Shown in pieces: positions 32,167 to 41,623 of a stretch of DNA of 57,936 bases (position 1 is its first letter; every line of letters starts with the position of its first letter). The position numbers and the translations under genes were made by a program. The DNA lies in contig MPNM01000018.1 in assembly GCA_002239025.1 (NCBI GenBank), positions 1 to 57,936 of the forward strand. The letters run 5' to 3'. The stretch is from Chloroflexi bacterium bin125 (GTDB lineage Bacteria > Chloroflexota > Dehalococcoidia > Bin125). Below the pieces are notes generated by a model. The model was not told the DNA's origin, ran no database searches, and worked only from the letters and a program-made list of their open reading frames with translations.

Positions 32167-34074
32167 GTGGCGAGTCCGTCCTCGGGCAGCGGCTTTGAGT
32201 CTGTCTCCACGTGGCGGATGCGCGTGGTCATTGCCCTGCTGTTTGGACTTGCGGTCGTCGTCGTAGTCCGCCTGGTCATGATCCAGGTGATCGAGCACGA
32301 GCGACACGAATCTTTCGCCGACCGGACCTGGGCCATCGAAACGAAGGGTCCACGCGGCGCCATCCTCGACCGCAACGGCTTCCCGCTCGCGACCTCGATT
32401 GACGCGTGGGAAGTGCACGTCGACACGCGACTCTGGGCCCGATCGCAGTTCCAGCCGACAGATGCGTCGCGACGCCTGGCCGAGTTACTCCGCGCACCCG
32501 AGGCGGTCGTCCTGTCGCTGGCCGCGCAAGCAGCCGCCGACGGCGGTCACGACGCCCTGATCGCATATGGGCTGTCAAACGCCCTCGGCGCACAAATCCA
32601 CGCCGAGGCCCTGCACGGAGTGCAGGTGCGAAAGACGTCTTCGCGTCGCTACATCGAAGGCTCAATGGCCGCGCCGGTGATCGGTCTGGTCGGCCGCGAC
32701 GAGCAAGGCCTGGCCGGAATCGAGTACGAACTTGACGGTCTGCTGGCCGGAGAGGCGGGCTTGCTCGTCCAGGAAGTGGACGGCCTGGGACAACCGATCC
32801 CCTTTGGCCCTCGCGCTGAACTGCCCTACGAGCATGGCGCATCGGTCGTACTGACCATCGACCGCAACCTGCAGTGGATCGCAGAAACCACGTTGCTCAA
32901 GGCCGTCGAGCAGTGGAACGCCCGAGGCGGCCACATCATCATGATGGACCCGCGTAACGGCGACATCCTGGCGCTGGCCTCGTTGCCGACCTACAACCCG
33001 TCAACCATCGACCTCGACCTGCCGGAGTCGATGGCTCTGCTCCGCTCGCGCGCCGCCTCTGACATCTACGAGCCCGGCTCGACCATGAAGGTCATCACGA
33101 TGGCCGCGGCCATCGATGCAGGCATCGTCTCTCCCAACACAACGTTCGTCGATACCGGCGCTGTCGTGATCGACGACCGCACGATCCAGAACTTCGACCT
33201 CTCCTATCACGGCGAGCAGACCATGACCCAGGTGTTGCAGCGGTCGCTCAACACGGGAACCGTCTGGGTGGTGCAACAACTCGGCGCTCGCACCTACTAC
33301 GAATACCTGTACAAGTTCGGGTTCGGAGAGACGACCCATTCCGGGCTGCCCGGCGAAATCGGCGGCGTCGTGACTGATTCGACCGACATCACCTGGTCAC
33401 CGGCGCAACTGGCGACAAACTCCTTCGGCCAGGGCATCGCGGTGACGCCGCTGCAGGTCGTGCAGGCTTACGCGACTATCGCCCGAGGCGGCGTCCCGAT
33501 CCGTCCACGCCTGGTCACTGCCGTGATCACCAACGACGGCGTCGAGCTGATCGAGCCGCACACCGGACCACGCGCCATCAGCCGTCAGACGGCGGCCACG
33601 GTGACCTGGATGATGCAGGCCGTCGTCGATGGCGTCGCCGGACACCCCGCACGGGTAGAAGGCTGGCCGGTCGCGGGCAAGTCGGGCACCTCGGATGTCG
33701 TTGAGGGTGGTCAATACCTGGAGAACGAATCCCTGGCATCATTTGCTGGATTCGCACCCGCCAACGATCCGCGAGTCGTCGTCCTCGTCCGGATCGACCG
33801 ACCGCAGGGTGAGATCTACGGCGGTATCGTCGCGGCGCCCATCTTCTCTGACTTGATGTCGCGAGTCCTGCCTTACCTCGGTGTGCCTCCAACGGCCTAC
33901 ATCGCCGACACCGATGCCTGGAACACTGCGCCACAGACGGACCCCAACGGTGACAACGCAGCACTGGATGACAACGAAGATCAAGCGGCGCTCACGGCCG
34001 ACGTTGACGACGAAGCGGAAGACGCCTCACCTGTGACGTACATCCAGGACGATGCCGAGGAGGAAGCCGAGTGA
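32167..34074 (+). CDS. ftsI: Peptidoglycan transpeptidase FtsI (PBP3-type)
   Basis: A 635-residue class B penicillin-binding protein of the divisome. One membrane anchor near residues 18-40, a pedestal domain beginning with GAILDRNGFPLATS, and a transpeptidase domain with S305-T-M-K308, SLN starting at S360, and KSGT starting at K505. The C-terminal 50 residues are strongly acidic and unusual for FtsI (TDPNGDNAALDDNEDQ onward). No PASTA domain is present. GTG start behind an AGGGC. Overlaps murF by 4 nt. Confidence 0.93.
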   Translation: MASPSSGSGFESVSTWRMRVVIALLFGLAVVVVVRLVMIQVIEHERHESFADRTWAIETKGPRGAILDRNGFPLATSIDAWEVHVDTRLWARSQFQPTDASRRLAELLRAPEAVVLSLAAQAAADGGHDALIAYGLSNALGAQIHAEALHGVQVRKTSSRRYIEGSMAAPVIGLVGRDEQGLAGIEYELDGLLAGEAGLLVQEVDGLGQPIPFGPRAELPYEHGASVVLTIDRNLQWIAETTLLKAVEQWNARGGHIIMMDPRNGDILALASLPTYNPSTIDLDLPESMALLRSRAASDIYEPGSTMKVITMAAAIDAGIVSPNTTFVDTGAVVIDDRTIQNFDLSYHGEQTMTQVLQRSLNTGTVWVVQQLGARTYYEYLYKFGFGETTHSGLPGEIGGVVTDSTDITWSPAQLATNSFGQGIAVTPLQVVQAYATIARGGVPIRPRLVTAVITNDGVELIEPHTGPRAISRQTAATVTWMMQAVVDGVAGHPARVEGWPVAGKSGTSDVVEGGQYLENESLASFAGFAPANDPRVVVLVRIDRPQGEIYGGIVAAPIFSDLMSRVLPYLGVPPTAYIADTDAWNTAPQTDPNGDNAALDDNEDQAALTADVDDEAEDASPVTYIQDDAEEEAE

Positions 34075-35435
34075 TCTCTTCCAACGACCTCGCGCGTCTC
34101 CTCGCAGAACGCCTGCTCAATGAGCCTCAGGTCACCAACGAGCCCTTCATTGACATCGTCGTCGACTCGCGACAGGCCAGCCCCGGATCACTCTTTGTCG
34201 CCCTGCGGGGAGAGACGCAGGACGGCCACCAGTACGTCGAAGATGCGCTCCGCAGCGGAGCCTCAACCGCGCTCGTTTCAAAAGCATCGGGACTGCGTGG
34301 TTCGTCGTTGTTCGTCGTCGACGACCCGCTGTCTGCCTTGCAAGAGGCCGGTCGCCGTTGGCGAATGCAGTGCTCGGCGCAGGTGATCGGCATCACCGGC
34401 AGCGTCGGCAAGACGACTGTCCGCGAGTCCACGTACCAGCTTCTGTCGCAGCACTTCCCCACCCACCAGTCGCCGCGCAACTTCAACGGCGACATCGGCC
34501 TGCCCATCGCTCTGCTCGGTATCGCTCCTGAGGATCAATGGGCGGTCATTGAGATCGGACCGTATTCCCAGGAAGAAATGGAACTGCTGGTCTCGTCGGC
34601 CAGGGCCGACATCGGCATCGTCACCAACGTGGGACCAACCCATCTCGAACGGTTCGGCACGCTGGACGACACCGAACGGATCAAGGGGCTGCTACCCGAG
34701 TCCATTCCCCCCCAAGGCCTGGCCATCCTCAACGGTGACGATCCGCGAGTCCGCCGCATGTCGCTCCGAACCCAGGCCGATGTCGTCACATTTGGATTCA
34801 ACCAGCACTGCGACTTGCGCGCGTCAGACGTACAGGCTCGTGGTTTCGACGGCCTCGATTTCTTGCTCCATGACACGCGTGACTACAAACAGGCGAGGGT
34901 CAGCACGCCCCTGATCGGCGCGCACCAGGCGATGACCGCGCTCGCCGCGACCGCTGTTGGTTTGCGCGCTGGTCTCTCGCTCGAACATCTCGCCGAGTCA
35001 TTGGGTCGCCTCCAGCCAGGTTCCCGACTGGCCCGACGCACCGCCTGGAATGGCGCAACGATCATCGATGACGCCTACAACGCCGCGCCCCTCTCGATGC
35101 AAGCAGCTCTCGATCTGCTGTCTGCCAGCAAGCCGCGGCGCATCGCCCTGCTCGGCGACATGTACGAACTGGGCACGCAAGAGCGACAGGCGCACAGGGA
35201 ACTCGGCGCATACGCCGCCGAGAAATGCGACTGGCTGATCGGCGTCGGCGAGCGATCGCGCGACATGGTCGAGGCGGCTCGACAGTCCGGACACTCAGAG
35301 GCCTGCTGGGTCGCCGAGGCGGAGCAGGCGACAGACATCCTGCGGCACTCGCTCGAACCTATCGACACCTTGCTCGTCAAAGCCTCGCACGCGATGCACC
35401 TCGAACGAGTCGTGGAGAGGTTGGCCCAACAGTGA
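34071..35435 (+). CDS. murF: UDP-MurNAc-tripeptide:D-Ala-D-Ala ligase MurF
   Basis: A 454-residue cytoplasmic Mur ligase that adds D-Ala-D-Ala. N-terminal DSRQASPGSLFVALRGETQDGH, ATP loop GITGSVGKTT, and NFNGDIGLPIALL (the MurF NFN-type motif) separate it from MurE. No DNPR-type MurE selectivity motif is present. The P-loop has Val where Asn or Lys is common. The GTG start overlaps the ftsI stop; its own stop overlaps mraY by 4 nt. In most dcw clusters murE lies just before it; here it does not. Confidence 0.9.
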   Translation: MISSNDLARLLAERLLNEPQVTNEPFIDIVVDSRQASPGSLFVALRGETQDGHQYVEDALRSGASTALVSKASGLRGSSLFVVDDPLSALQEAGRRWRMQCSAQVIGITGSVGKTTVRESTYQLLSQHFPTHQSPRNFNGDIGLPIALLGIAPEDQWAVIEIGPYSQEEMELLVSSARADIGIVTNVGPTHLERFGTLDDTERIKGLLPESIPPQGLAILNGDDPRVRRMSLRTQADVVTFGFNQHCDLRASDVQARGFDGLDFLLHDTRDYKQARVSTPLIGAHQAMTALAATAVGLRAGLSLEHLAESLGRLQPGSRLARRTAWNGATIIDDAYNAAPLSMQAALDLLSASKPRRIALLGDMYELGTQERQAHRELGAYAAEKCDWLIGVGERSRDMVEAARQSGHSEACWVAEAEQATDILRHSLEPIDTLLVKASHAMHLERVVERLAQQ

Positions 35436-36421
35436 CCACCTTCTCCCTGGGCACTGCCGGTATCGCCTTCGTCCTGGCTCTGCTGGTAGGGCCGTTCATC
35501 ATTCGCTGGCTGGAGAGCCGCAGCGCCGGCAAATCGATCTCCGACGAGGGCCCATCTTCACATCAGGTCAAGGCAGGAACTCCGACGATGGGCGGGCTGA
35601 TCTTCCTGATTCCCATCGTCGTATTGACCATCGTGGCCAACCTCGTCGAAGGCGACCGCTGGTCGATTCTTCTGCCATTGGTCGGAGTCATTGCGCTGGG
35701 CGCCATGGGCTACTTCGACGACCTCGGCACGCTGATCGGCCGAGCGCAGACCGGGCTGACCTGGAAGCTCAAGTTCAGTCTGCTGGCGCTCTTTTCAATC
35801 GCGGTCGGTCTGGTGCTCTACTTCGCGCTCGATGTGGAGTCGCTCAACGTGCCCTGGGCCGGACAGTATTCACTCGGTCCGATCTACATCGTGATCGCCG
35901 CTGTCACCGTGTTTGCCACCGTGATCTCCGTCGCCATCTCCGATGGCCTCGACACGCTCTGTGGCGGCACGGGCGCGATTGCGATCGCATCCTTCGCCGT
36001 CATCGCCGTCGGACAGGAACAGGATTTCCTCGTGCGATTCGGCTTCACCACCGTTGGCGCGCTATTGGGATTCCTCTGGTTCAACGCGCACCCGGCAAGG
36101 GTCTTCATGGGCGACACCGGCGCGATGGCGCTAGGTGGCACGCTGGCAATCATCGCCTTGATGACCGGCCACTGGCTGTTGCTGCCCGTGATCGGCATCG
36201 TCTTCGTGCTCGAAGCCGCCTCCGACATCGTGCAGGTTGGCTGGTTCAAGTGGACGCGCCATCGCACCGGCGAGGGCCGGCGCATCTTCCGCATGGCGCC
36301 GCTGCACAACCACTTTGAGATGGGCGGCTGGTCCGAGCCGCAGATCGTGACACGGTTCTGGTTGATCGGAATGGCCGGAGGCATTCTCGGAATCGCTCTG
36401 GCATTGCAGGTGCCCAAATGA
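35432..36421 (+). CDS. mraY: Phospho-MurNAc-pentapeptide transferase MraY
   Basis: A 329-residue, ten-helix inner-membrane enzyme that makes lipid I on undecaprenyl phosphate. Conserved sites: HQVKAGTPTMGG, the DD of GYFDDLG, the SDGLDTLCGG region, NAHPARVFMGDTG, and the C-terminal PLHNHFE. The last is usually PLHHHFE; the middle His is Asn here. I start at GTG 35432, overlapping the murF stop by 4 nt (GTGA); the open frame upstream lies antiphase inside murF and is not coding. Overlaps murD by 4 nt. Confidence 0.93.
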   Translation: MTTFSLGTAGIAFVLALLVGPFIIRWLESRSAGKSISDEGPSSHQVKAGTPTMGGLIFLIPIVVLTIVANLVEGDRWSILLPLVGVIALGAMGYFDDLGTLIGRAQTGLTWKLKFSLLALFSIAVGLVLYFALDVESLNVPWAGQYSLGPIYIVIAAVTVFATVISVAISDGLDTLCGGTGAIAIASFAVIAVGQEQDFLVRFGFTTVGALLGFLWFNAHPARVFMGDTGAMALGGTLAIIALMTGHWLLLPVIGIVFVLEAASDIVQVGWFKWTRHRTGEGRRIFRMAPLHNHFEMGGWSEPQIVTRFWLIGMAGGILGIALALQVPK

Positions 36422-37770
36422 CCCTCCCACTTCCCGTCGAAGCGCCCGATACCTTTAGCGGCCAGACCATCGCCGTGCTCGGCATGGGCATCGAAGGCCG
36501 TGATGCGGCGCGCTTCGCAACGCGCGACGGGGCAGGCGTGATTACGGTCGACCAGCATCCCGAGCGAGCCGATCGAACCCAGGACGACCTCGACCTCCTT
36601 GGCGAAGTCGATGGCATCATCGCCAGCCAGGGAGTTCCCTACAACATCCCCCTTCTGGTCGAAGCGAACCGCAGGGGCGTGCCGGTCTACGGGCCCATGC
36701 AAATCTTCCTCGAGCGCTGTCCCGCACCCGTCATTGGCATCACCGGCAGCGCCGGTAAGACAACCACGACCACACTGGTCTACGAGATGCTGTCGTCTGC
36801 CGGTGTGCCCTGCATTGTCGGAGGCAACATCGGACAGGGATTGCTCGGTCAACTGCCGGAAATCGGTCTCGACACCACCGTTGTGGCCGAAATCTCGCAT
36901 TCCCAGCTACTGCGAACAACACGCAGTCCGCACCTGGCGGCGGTCACCAACATCACGCCGAACCATCTCGATCAGTTCAGTTGGGCGGACTACCAGGCGC
37001 TCAAACTCCGCATCGTCAGGTACCAGTCCTCGCTCGATACGGTCGTGCTGCCCTTCGAAGATGAACTGGCCCGCAACGCTGCGGACTTCACGGAGGCCAG
37101 CCAGCGTTGGTTCGGCCTCGGACGACCGTCCCTGCCCTGGTACTGCGCCGTCTGGAGCGATGGCCGTGACATCCTGCACAACGAGCATCACGTGATGAGC
37201 GTCGATGAGTTGCTGATTCCCGGCGAGCACAATCTGCTCAACGCACTCGCCGCACTGGCGATCGTCGCCGACCGCGTCCCACGCGACGTAGCCGCGCAAG
37301 TCTTGCGTTCCTTCAATGGAGTCCCTCACCGGCTCGAACTAGTCGCGGAAGTCGACGGAGTCCGATTCATCAACGACTCCATCGCCACCACGCCCGAACG
37401 CACGCTCGCAGGACTGCGCGCAACGACCGGCGAGATTGTGCTCATGCTCGGTGGTCGCGACAAGAATCTGCCCCTTGATCCCCTCATGACTGAGCTGGAG
37501 CGTCACGTCTCACAGGTCGTGCTGTTCGGCGATGCCGCATCCGAGTGGACAGCGTGGCTGTCGCGACGAGGCATCAACGCATTCGACGCCGGCACATTCG
37601 ATTCGGCCTTCTCCTGCGCGGCTCGAACGGCGAGATCGGGGCAAACAGTGTTGATGTCGCCCGGTGGCACGTCATTCGACGCCTATCCAAACTTCGAGGC
37701 CCGCGGACAGCACTTCCGCGACCTGGTCGCCCAGTGGGCGAAGGACAGGAGCGCGGACGATGACCGTTAA
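36418..37770 (+). CDS. murD: UDP-MurNAc-L-Ala:D-Glu ligase MurD
   Basis: A 450-residue Mur ligase that adds D-Glu. ATP loop GITGSAGKTTTT (from about residue 105), NDSIATTPERTLAGL, GGRDKNLP and the C-terminal MSPGGTSFDAYPNFEARGQHF are MurD signatures. SPGGTS replaces the frequent SPACAS. It overlaps mraY by 4 nt and ftsW by 11 nt. Confidence 0.93.
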   Translation: MTLPLPVEAPDTFSGQTIAVLGMGIEGRDAARFATRDGAGVITVDQHPERADRTQDDLDLLGEVDGIIASQGVPYNIPLLVEANRRGVPVYGPMQIFLERCPAPVIGITGSAGKTTTTTLVYEMLSSAGVPCIVGGNIGQGLLGQLPEIGLDTTVVAEISHSQLLRTTRSPHLAAVTNITPNHLDQFSWADYQALKLRIVRYQSSLDTVVLPFEDELARNAADFTEASQRWFGLGRPSLPWYCAVWSDGRDILHNEHHVMSVDELLIPGEHNLLNALAALAIVADRVPRDVAAQVLRSFNGVPHRLELVAEVDGVRFINDSIATTPERTLAGLRATTGEIVLMLGGRDKNLPLDPLMTELERHVSQVVLFGDAASEWTAWLSRRGINAFDAGTFDSAFSCAARTARSGQTVLMSPGGTSFDAYPNFEARGQHFRDLVAQWAKDRSADDDR

Positions 37771-39130
37771 TCGAGCAGCCGTACCTGAGGCAGGAGCTGA
37801 GAGTAGTGGGGTACTCGGACGCGTCCGAGTACCGAATCCTCGCTCTACACGAGAGCTGATCGAAGGCGAACGGTTCACCGTCGGCCGACGCATCATCCAT
37901 CGGCTGCGCCGTCCCGCGTCACCGCCCGACTGGGTGCTGGTCGTCTCGGTCATGGCGCTGGTCTTCATTGGACTGATCTTTGTCTTCTCCAGCTCATTCG
38001 CGATTTCGCAGGAGTTGCACGGCAACACCCGCTACTTCGCCCTCAGACAACTGATCGGTGCAGGCATCGGACTTGTGGCCTTCCTCTTGCTCGCCCGGAT
38101 CGACTACCGCATCTGGCAACGACTCTCGTCGCCGATCATCTGGGTGTCGCTGCTGCTGCTCGCTGCCGTGCTCGTGCCCGGCATCGGCCACGAAGAAAAC
38201 GGCGCGACACGCTGGATTCAGTTTGGCTCGCTTCCCGCGCTGCAGCCGTCCGAGTTCGCCAAGCTGGCAATCTGCATCTACGTCGCCGCCTGGCTCGCCG
38301 CCAAGGGCGATGAGATCAAGCGCATCCCACTCGGACTCGCGCCGTTCTGCATGATCATCGGCGTCATTGGCGGACTGCTCATGCTTGAGCCCGACCTCGG
38401 CACCTTCGCCGCCATCGCTTGCACGGGCGTGGTCATGTTCTTCCTCGCCGGCGCAGCGCTCCGACACATGGTGATGCTCCTGGTCGGCGGCTCGGCGGTG
38501 CTGTTCGCCATCGTCGCCGGCGCTGGCTACGGCATGGAACGCATCCGCACGTTCTTCAACGCCGAGGACGTCGCCCAGGAGGCCGGCTTCCAGATCATCA
38601 ATCTCGTCTCGACTCTGGGCTCCGGCGGCCTGACCGGCGTTGGACTTGGCGCGTCGCGGCAGAAGTTCTTCTATGTCCCCTCCGCCCATACCGATGGCGT
38701 CTTCGCGATCATCGGCGAGGAGACCGGCATGCTCGGCGCGATGATCGTGCTGACAATCTTTGCGGTGCTGATCTATCGAGGCATCCGCGCGGGCATGCGA
38801 GCCGAAGATCGCTTCGGCACCCTTCTTGCCTTTGGCATCGTCGCCTGGTTTGCGCTCCAGGCATTCTTCAACGTTGCCGGCGTCATGCGCACGATCGTCC
38901 TGACCGGCATTCCTCTGCCATTCCTCAGTTTCGGCTCCTCGGCCCTCATTTCATCTATGGCCGCCGCCGGCATCCTGGTTTCCATCTCCAGGCACGGTCG
39001 AGGCAGAATGCCCGACCTGGCCGACCCACCGCTCCACGACGCAGCACCAACGCGCGATGTCGCGCCCATGCGAGAAACCAAACAACCAGGACCTTCACCG
39101 TTCCACAGCGGACGCGGAGACGGCAGCTGA
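37760..39130 (+). CDS. ftsW: Lipid II polymerase FtsW (SEDS family)
   Basis: A 456-residue SEDS glycosyltransferase with about ten membrane helices. The catalytic-loop Asp lies in LEPDLGTF and the family signatures GLTGVGLGASRQKFFYVPSAHTDGVFAIIGEE and GIPLPFLSFGSSALISSM are clear. The cytoplasmic N-terminus of about 60 residues is longer than usual and holds a perfect 24-bp palindrome at DNA level. Start ATG 37760 lies inside the end of murD; the upstream open frame is not coding. Partner of FtsI. Confidence 0.93.
   Translation: MTVNRAAVPEAGAESSGVLGRVRVPNPRSTRELIEGERFTVGRRIIHRLRRPASPPDWVLVVSVMALVFIGLIFVFSSSFAISQELHGNTRYFALRQLIGAGIGLVAFLLLARIDYRIWQRLSSPIIWVSLLLLAAVLVPGIGHEENGATRWIQFGSLPALQPSEFAKLAICIYVAAWLAAKGDEIKRIPLGLAPFCMIIGVIGGLLMLEPDLGTFAAIACTGVVMFFLAGAALRHMVMLLVGGSAVLFAIVAGAGYGMERIRTFFNAEDVAQEAGFQIINLVSTLGSGGLTGVGLGASRQKFFYVPSAHTDGVFAIIGEETGMLGAMIVLTIFAVLIYRGIRAGMRAEDRFGTLLAFGIVAWFALQAFFNVAGVMRTIVLTGIPLPFLSFGSSALISSMAAAGILVSISRHGRGRMPDLADPPLHDAAPTRDVAPMRETKQPGPSPFHSGRGDGS
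37810..37833. repeat. Perfect 24-bp palindrome inside ftsW 5' end
   Basis: The 12-base arm GGTACTCGGACG (37810-37821) is followed directly by its exact reverse complement (37822-37833). It starts 50 nt after the ftsW ATG and encodes the GVLGRVRVP segment of the variable cytoplasmic tail. It contains ACGCGT at the centre. Confidence 0.9.
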
Positions 39131-40257
39131 TGCCCACTGAGGGAAACGCAAGGAGATTTCGAATCCTGCTCTCCGGCGGAGGTTCGGGCGGGCATGTGTT
39201 TCCCGCATTCGCCGTATCCGATGCCCTCCGCCAACTGATCGAGGAACGGGGCAACGCCGTCGAGTTCCGCTTCGCTGGCACCGCCGACGGTGTCGAGTCG
39301 GAGCTTGCCGCTGAGGCTGGGCTGCCCTACGCCACGATCGCGGCACGAGCCCTACGCGGTCGAAACATCCTCTCCAAAATGCTCTCGGTTGGAGCAACAG
39401 CGACCGGCGTACTAGACGCCCTCTCCCTGATGCTGCGCTACCGACCGCATGCCGTCTTCCTCACCGGCGGCTACGTCTCCGCTCCGGTCGGTATCGCCGC
39501 CTGGTTGGCCCGACGACCGATCGTTCTGCTCCAACCGGACATCGAGCCTGGCTGGACGCTGCGCGCATTGACTCCGTTCGCCAGCAAGATCTGCGTGACC
39601 CACGAGCGCTCGACCGAGCGCTACGCAGAGGGGAAGTCGGTGGTCACTGGCTATCCCCTGCGCCCAGGTTTCGAGGATCTGGACAAGCCACTGGCTCGCG
39701 CATATTTCCAACTCAATGGCGGACCGGCATTGTTGGTCACCGGAGCCGTTCGTGGTGCGCAGCGAATCAACGATTGCATCGCCAATCAGCTTGAACAGTG
39801 GCTTGAGCGCACGCAGTTGATTCACATCTCGGGAGTAAACGACTACCCGCGCTTGTCGAGTCTGCGCGAATCACTTCCTGCCAAACTGCAGTCTCGGTAC
39901 CGCCTCTACACGTACATGGCCGAAGAGATGCCGCTGGCCATGGCCGCCTGCGATCTCGCCGTGTCGCGTGCCGGTGCGTCGGTAATGGGCGAGTACCCGG
40001 CCGCTGGACTGCCAGCCGTACTCGCTCCGCTGGGCGAGGCCGGCGGACACCAACGCTACAACGCCGAACTGCTGGCCGACGCCGGTGGCGCCGTCGTGAT
40101 CGACAACGATCGTGTGTCCGACGAGCTGTATGAGACCACAACACAACTATTGGCCGACCACCAACGGCTGCAATCCATGCGTGAGTCCATGCTCAACCTG
40201 CGTCGCATTGACGCGGCCCGACGCATTGCCGAAGTGATCCTTGGTGTGGCAAAGTGA
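39130..40257 (+). CDS. murG: Lipid II synthase MurG
   Basis: A 375-residue membrane-associated GT-B glycosyltransferase that adds GlcNAc to lipid I. Glycine loop LLSGGGSGGHVFPA near the start, LTGGYVSAPVGIAA, and the C-domain SRAGASVMGEYPAAGLPAVLAPLGEAGGHQRYNA (UDP-GlcNAc site) are present. The second glycine loop reads VTGAVRGAQRIND instead of the usual GGSxGA. The ATG overlaps the ftsW stop (TGATG). Confidence 0.9.
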   Translation: MPTEGNARRFRILLSGGGSGGHVFPAFAVSDALRQLIEERGNAVEFRFAGTADGVESELAAEAGLPYATIAARALRGRNILSKMLSVGATATGVLDALSLMLRYRPHAVFLTGGYVSAPVGIAAWLARRPIVLLQPDIEPGWTLRALTPFASKICVTHERSTERYAEGKSVVTGYPLRPGFEDLDKPLARAYFQLNGGPALLVTGAVRGAQRINDCIANQLEQWLERTQLIHISGVNDYPRLSSLRESLPAKLQSRYRLYTYMAEEMPLAMAACDLAVSRAGASVMGEYPAAGLPAVLAPLGEAGGHQRYNAELLADAGGAVVIDNDRVSDELYETTTQLLADHQRLQSMRESMLNLRRIDAARRIAEVILGVAK

Positions 40258-40264
40258 CGTAACG

Positions 40265-41623
40265 ATGACATTGAACGTTCATTTCGTCGGAATTGGCGGG
40301 ATTCATATGTCCGCCCTCGCGCACATTCTCTTGGATGACGGGCTCGTTGTATCTGGTTGCGACCGTGTCGATGCTCCAATCTTGCAACCGCTCCGCGACC
40401 GAGGCGCGCGGATTGTCATTGGTCATAACGAGCACCACGTCACGACGGCAACGCAAGTTGTACGCACGGCTGCCGTCCCCGAGTCGCATCCGGAGATTTC
40501 ACGAGCCATCGAATTGGGCATTCCGCTACAAACTCGAGCAGAGCTGCTGGCCGAGATTGCGTCATCGAGAGATGTGATCGCCGTCGGCGGCTCGCACGGC
40601 AAGACCACCACCACCGCGATGATCGCATACGCCATGAGAGCCTCAGGCCGCGACGCCGGCTACGTGATCGGCGGCGAAGCGCCCGACTTCTGCGTCCACG
40701 CCCGACGAGGAACCGATCGCTGGCTGGTGTTAGAGGCCGACGAGTACGGTCGAGCCTTCCATCACTACACACCGGAGATCGCAATCCTCACCAACTGCGA
40801 ACCCGACCATCTCGACTACTACGGCTCCCAAGCTGCGTTGGAAGAAGCGTTTCTGCAGTATGTCCGGACCGTGAAGCAAGGCGGCGCGCTCGTGGTTGGT
40901 GTCGATTCGCCATTGGCCGACCAGATTGCATCAACCCTTCATGCCGAGCGCCCTGACGTACAACTCATTACCTGCTCATCACAATCGTCGGCCGACTACC
41001 AGATAGACGGAACTGACGATTCCTACGAACTGACTACACCCGACGCGACAGTCGGTGGATCTCTCGTACAGCCGGGTCAGTACCAACGTCAGAACGCCGC
41101 GACCGCATTGGCAGCCCTCGTAACCGCCGGGTTCGACCTGTCGGATTCAGTAGATGCTCTGAAGATGTTCAACGGCGTCAATCGAAGATTCCAATTGCAC
41201 GGCCAGTGCAATGACATCGTTGTCCTCGACGACTACGCGCACCATCCCACCGAGGTCGCCGCGGCCATTGCCGCCGCTCGCCAGCGCTGGCCTGATCGTC
41301 GCATGGTCGTACTGTTCCAGCCGCACACATACACCCGCACGTCCTATCTGATTGACGGCTTCCGCACCTGTTTCTCTGCGGCGGATGTCGTCTACACGGT
41401 CGACACGTACGCTGCCCGCGCCATGACCGGCGAAGAAATGACGTCAGAGCAATTGGCCAGCGAGATCGTAGCTCCCGACGCGATCTACGCCGGCTCAGTT
41501 GAAGACTCGGGAAGGCTGGCGGCGGCCAACGCGCAGCCTGGCGATCTGCTGATCACAATGGGCGCCGGCGACATCGACGGCGCCGGCCCAATCATTCTCT
41601 CAGCGTTGGAAGCCGCGACATGA
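40265..41623 (+). CDS. murC: UDP-MurNAc:L-Ala ligase MurC
   Basis: A 452-residue Mur ligase for the first peptide residue. N-terminal FVGIGGIHMSALA, ATP loop GSHGKTTTTAM, LEADEYGRAF, NCEPDHLDYY, and DDYAHHPTEV are MurC signatures. ATG 40265 gives the usual MxxxxHFVGIGG start, 7 nt past murG; a GTG at 40241 in frame would overlap murG. Overlaps murB by 4 nt. Confidence 0.93.
   Translation: MTLNVHFVGIGGIHMSALAHILLDDGLVVSGCDRVDAPILQPLRDRGARIVIGHNEHHVTTATQVVRTAAVPESHPEISRAIELGIPLQTRAELLAEIASSRDVIAVGGSHGKTTTTAMIAYAMRASGRDAGYVIGGEAPDFCVHARRGTDRWLVLEADEYGRAFHHYTPEIAILTNCEPDHLDYYGSQAALEEAFLQYVRTVKQGGALVVGVDSPLADQIASTLHAERPDVQLITCSSQSSADYQIDGTDDSYELTTPDATVGGSLVQPGQYQRQNAATALAALVTAGFDLSDSVDALKMFNGVNRRFQLHGQCNDIVVLDDYAHHPTEVAAAIAAARQRWPDRRMVVLFQPHTYTRTSYLIDGFRTCFSAADVVYTVDTYAARAMTGEEMTSEQLASEIVAPDAIYAGSVEDSGRLAAANAQPGDLLITMGAGDIDGAGPIILSALEAAT

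Noticed and set aside
35225-35431. Upstream extension of mraY
   Set aside because: Out-of-frame sequence within murF, Arg-rich; GTG 35432 with the 4-nt overlap is the better start.
34071-35435. MurE identity for the Mur ligase between ftsI and mraY
   Set aside because: NFN-type motif and general pattern fit MurF; no DNPR-type MurE motif.
35884-36900. 338-codon minus-strand frame across mraY and murD
   Set aside because: Spans two genuine overlapping genes on the other strand and shows no family features.
38419-39129. Upstream extension of murG
   Set aside because: Out-of-frame sequence within ftsW, His/Arg-rich; ATG 39130 begins the usual MurG N-terminus.
40265-40300. TGAACGTTCA at the murC start as a LexA box
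   Set aside because: A 10-bp palindrome without the spacing of known LexA sites, and located within the gene start; likely chance.
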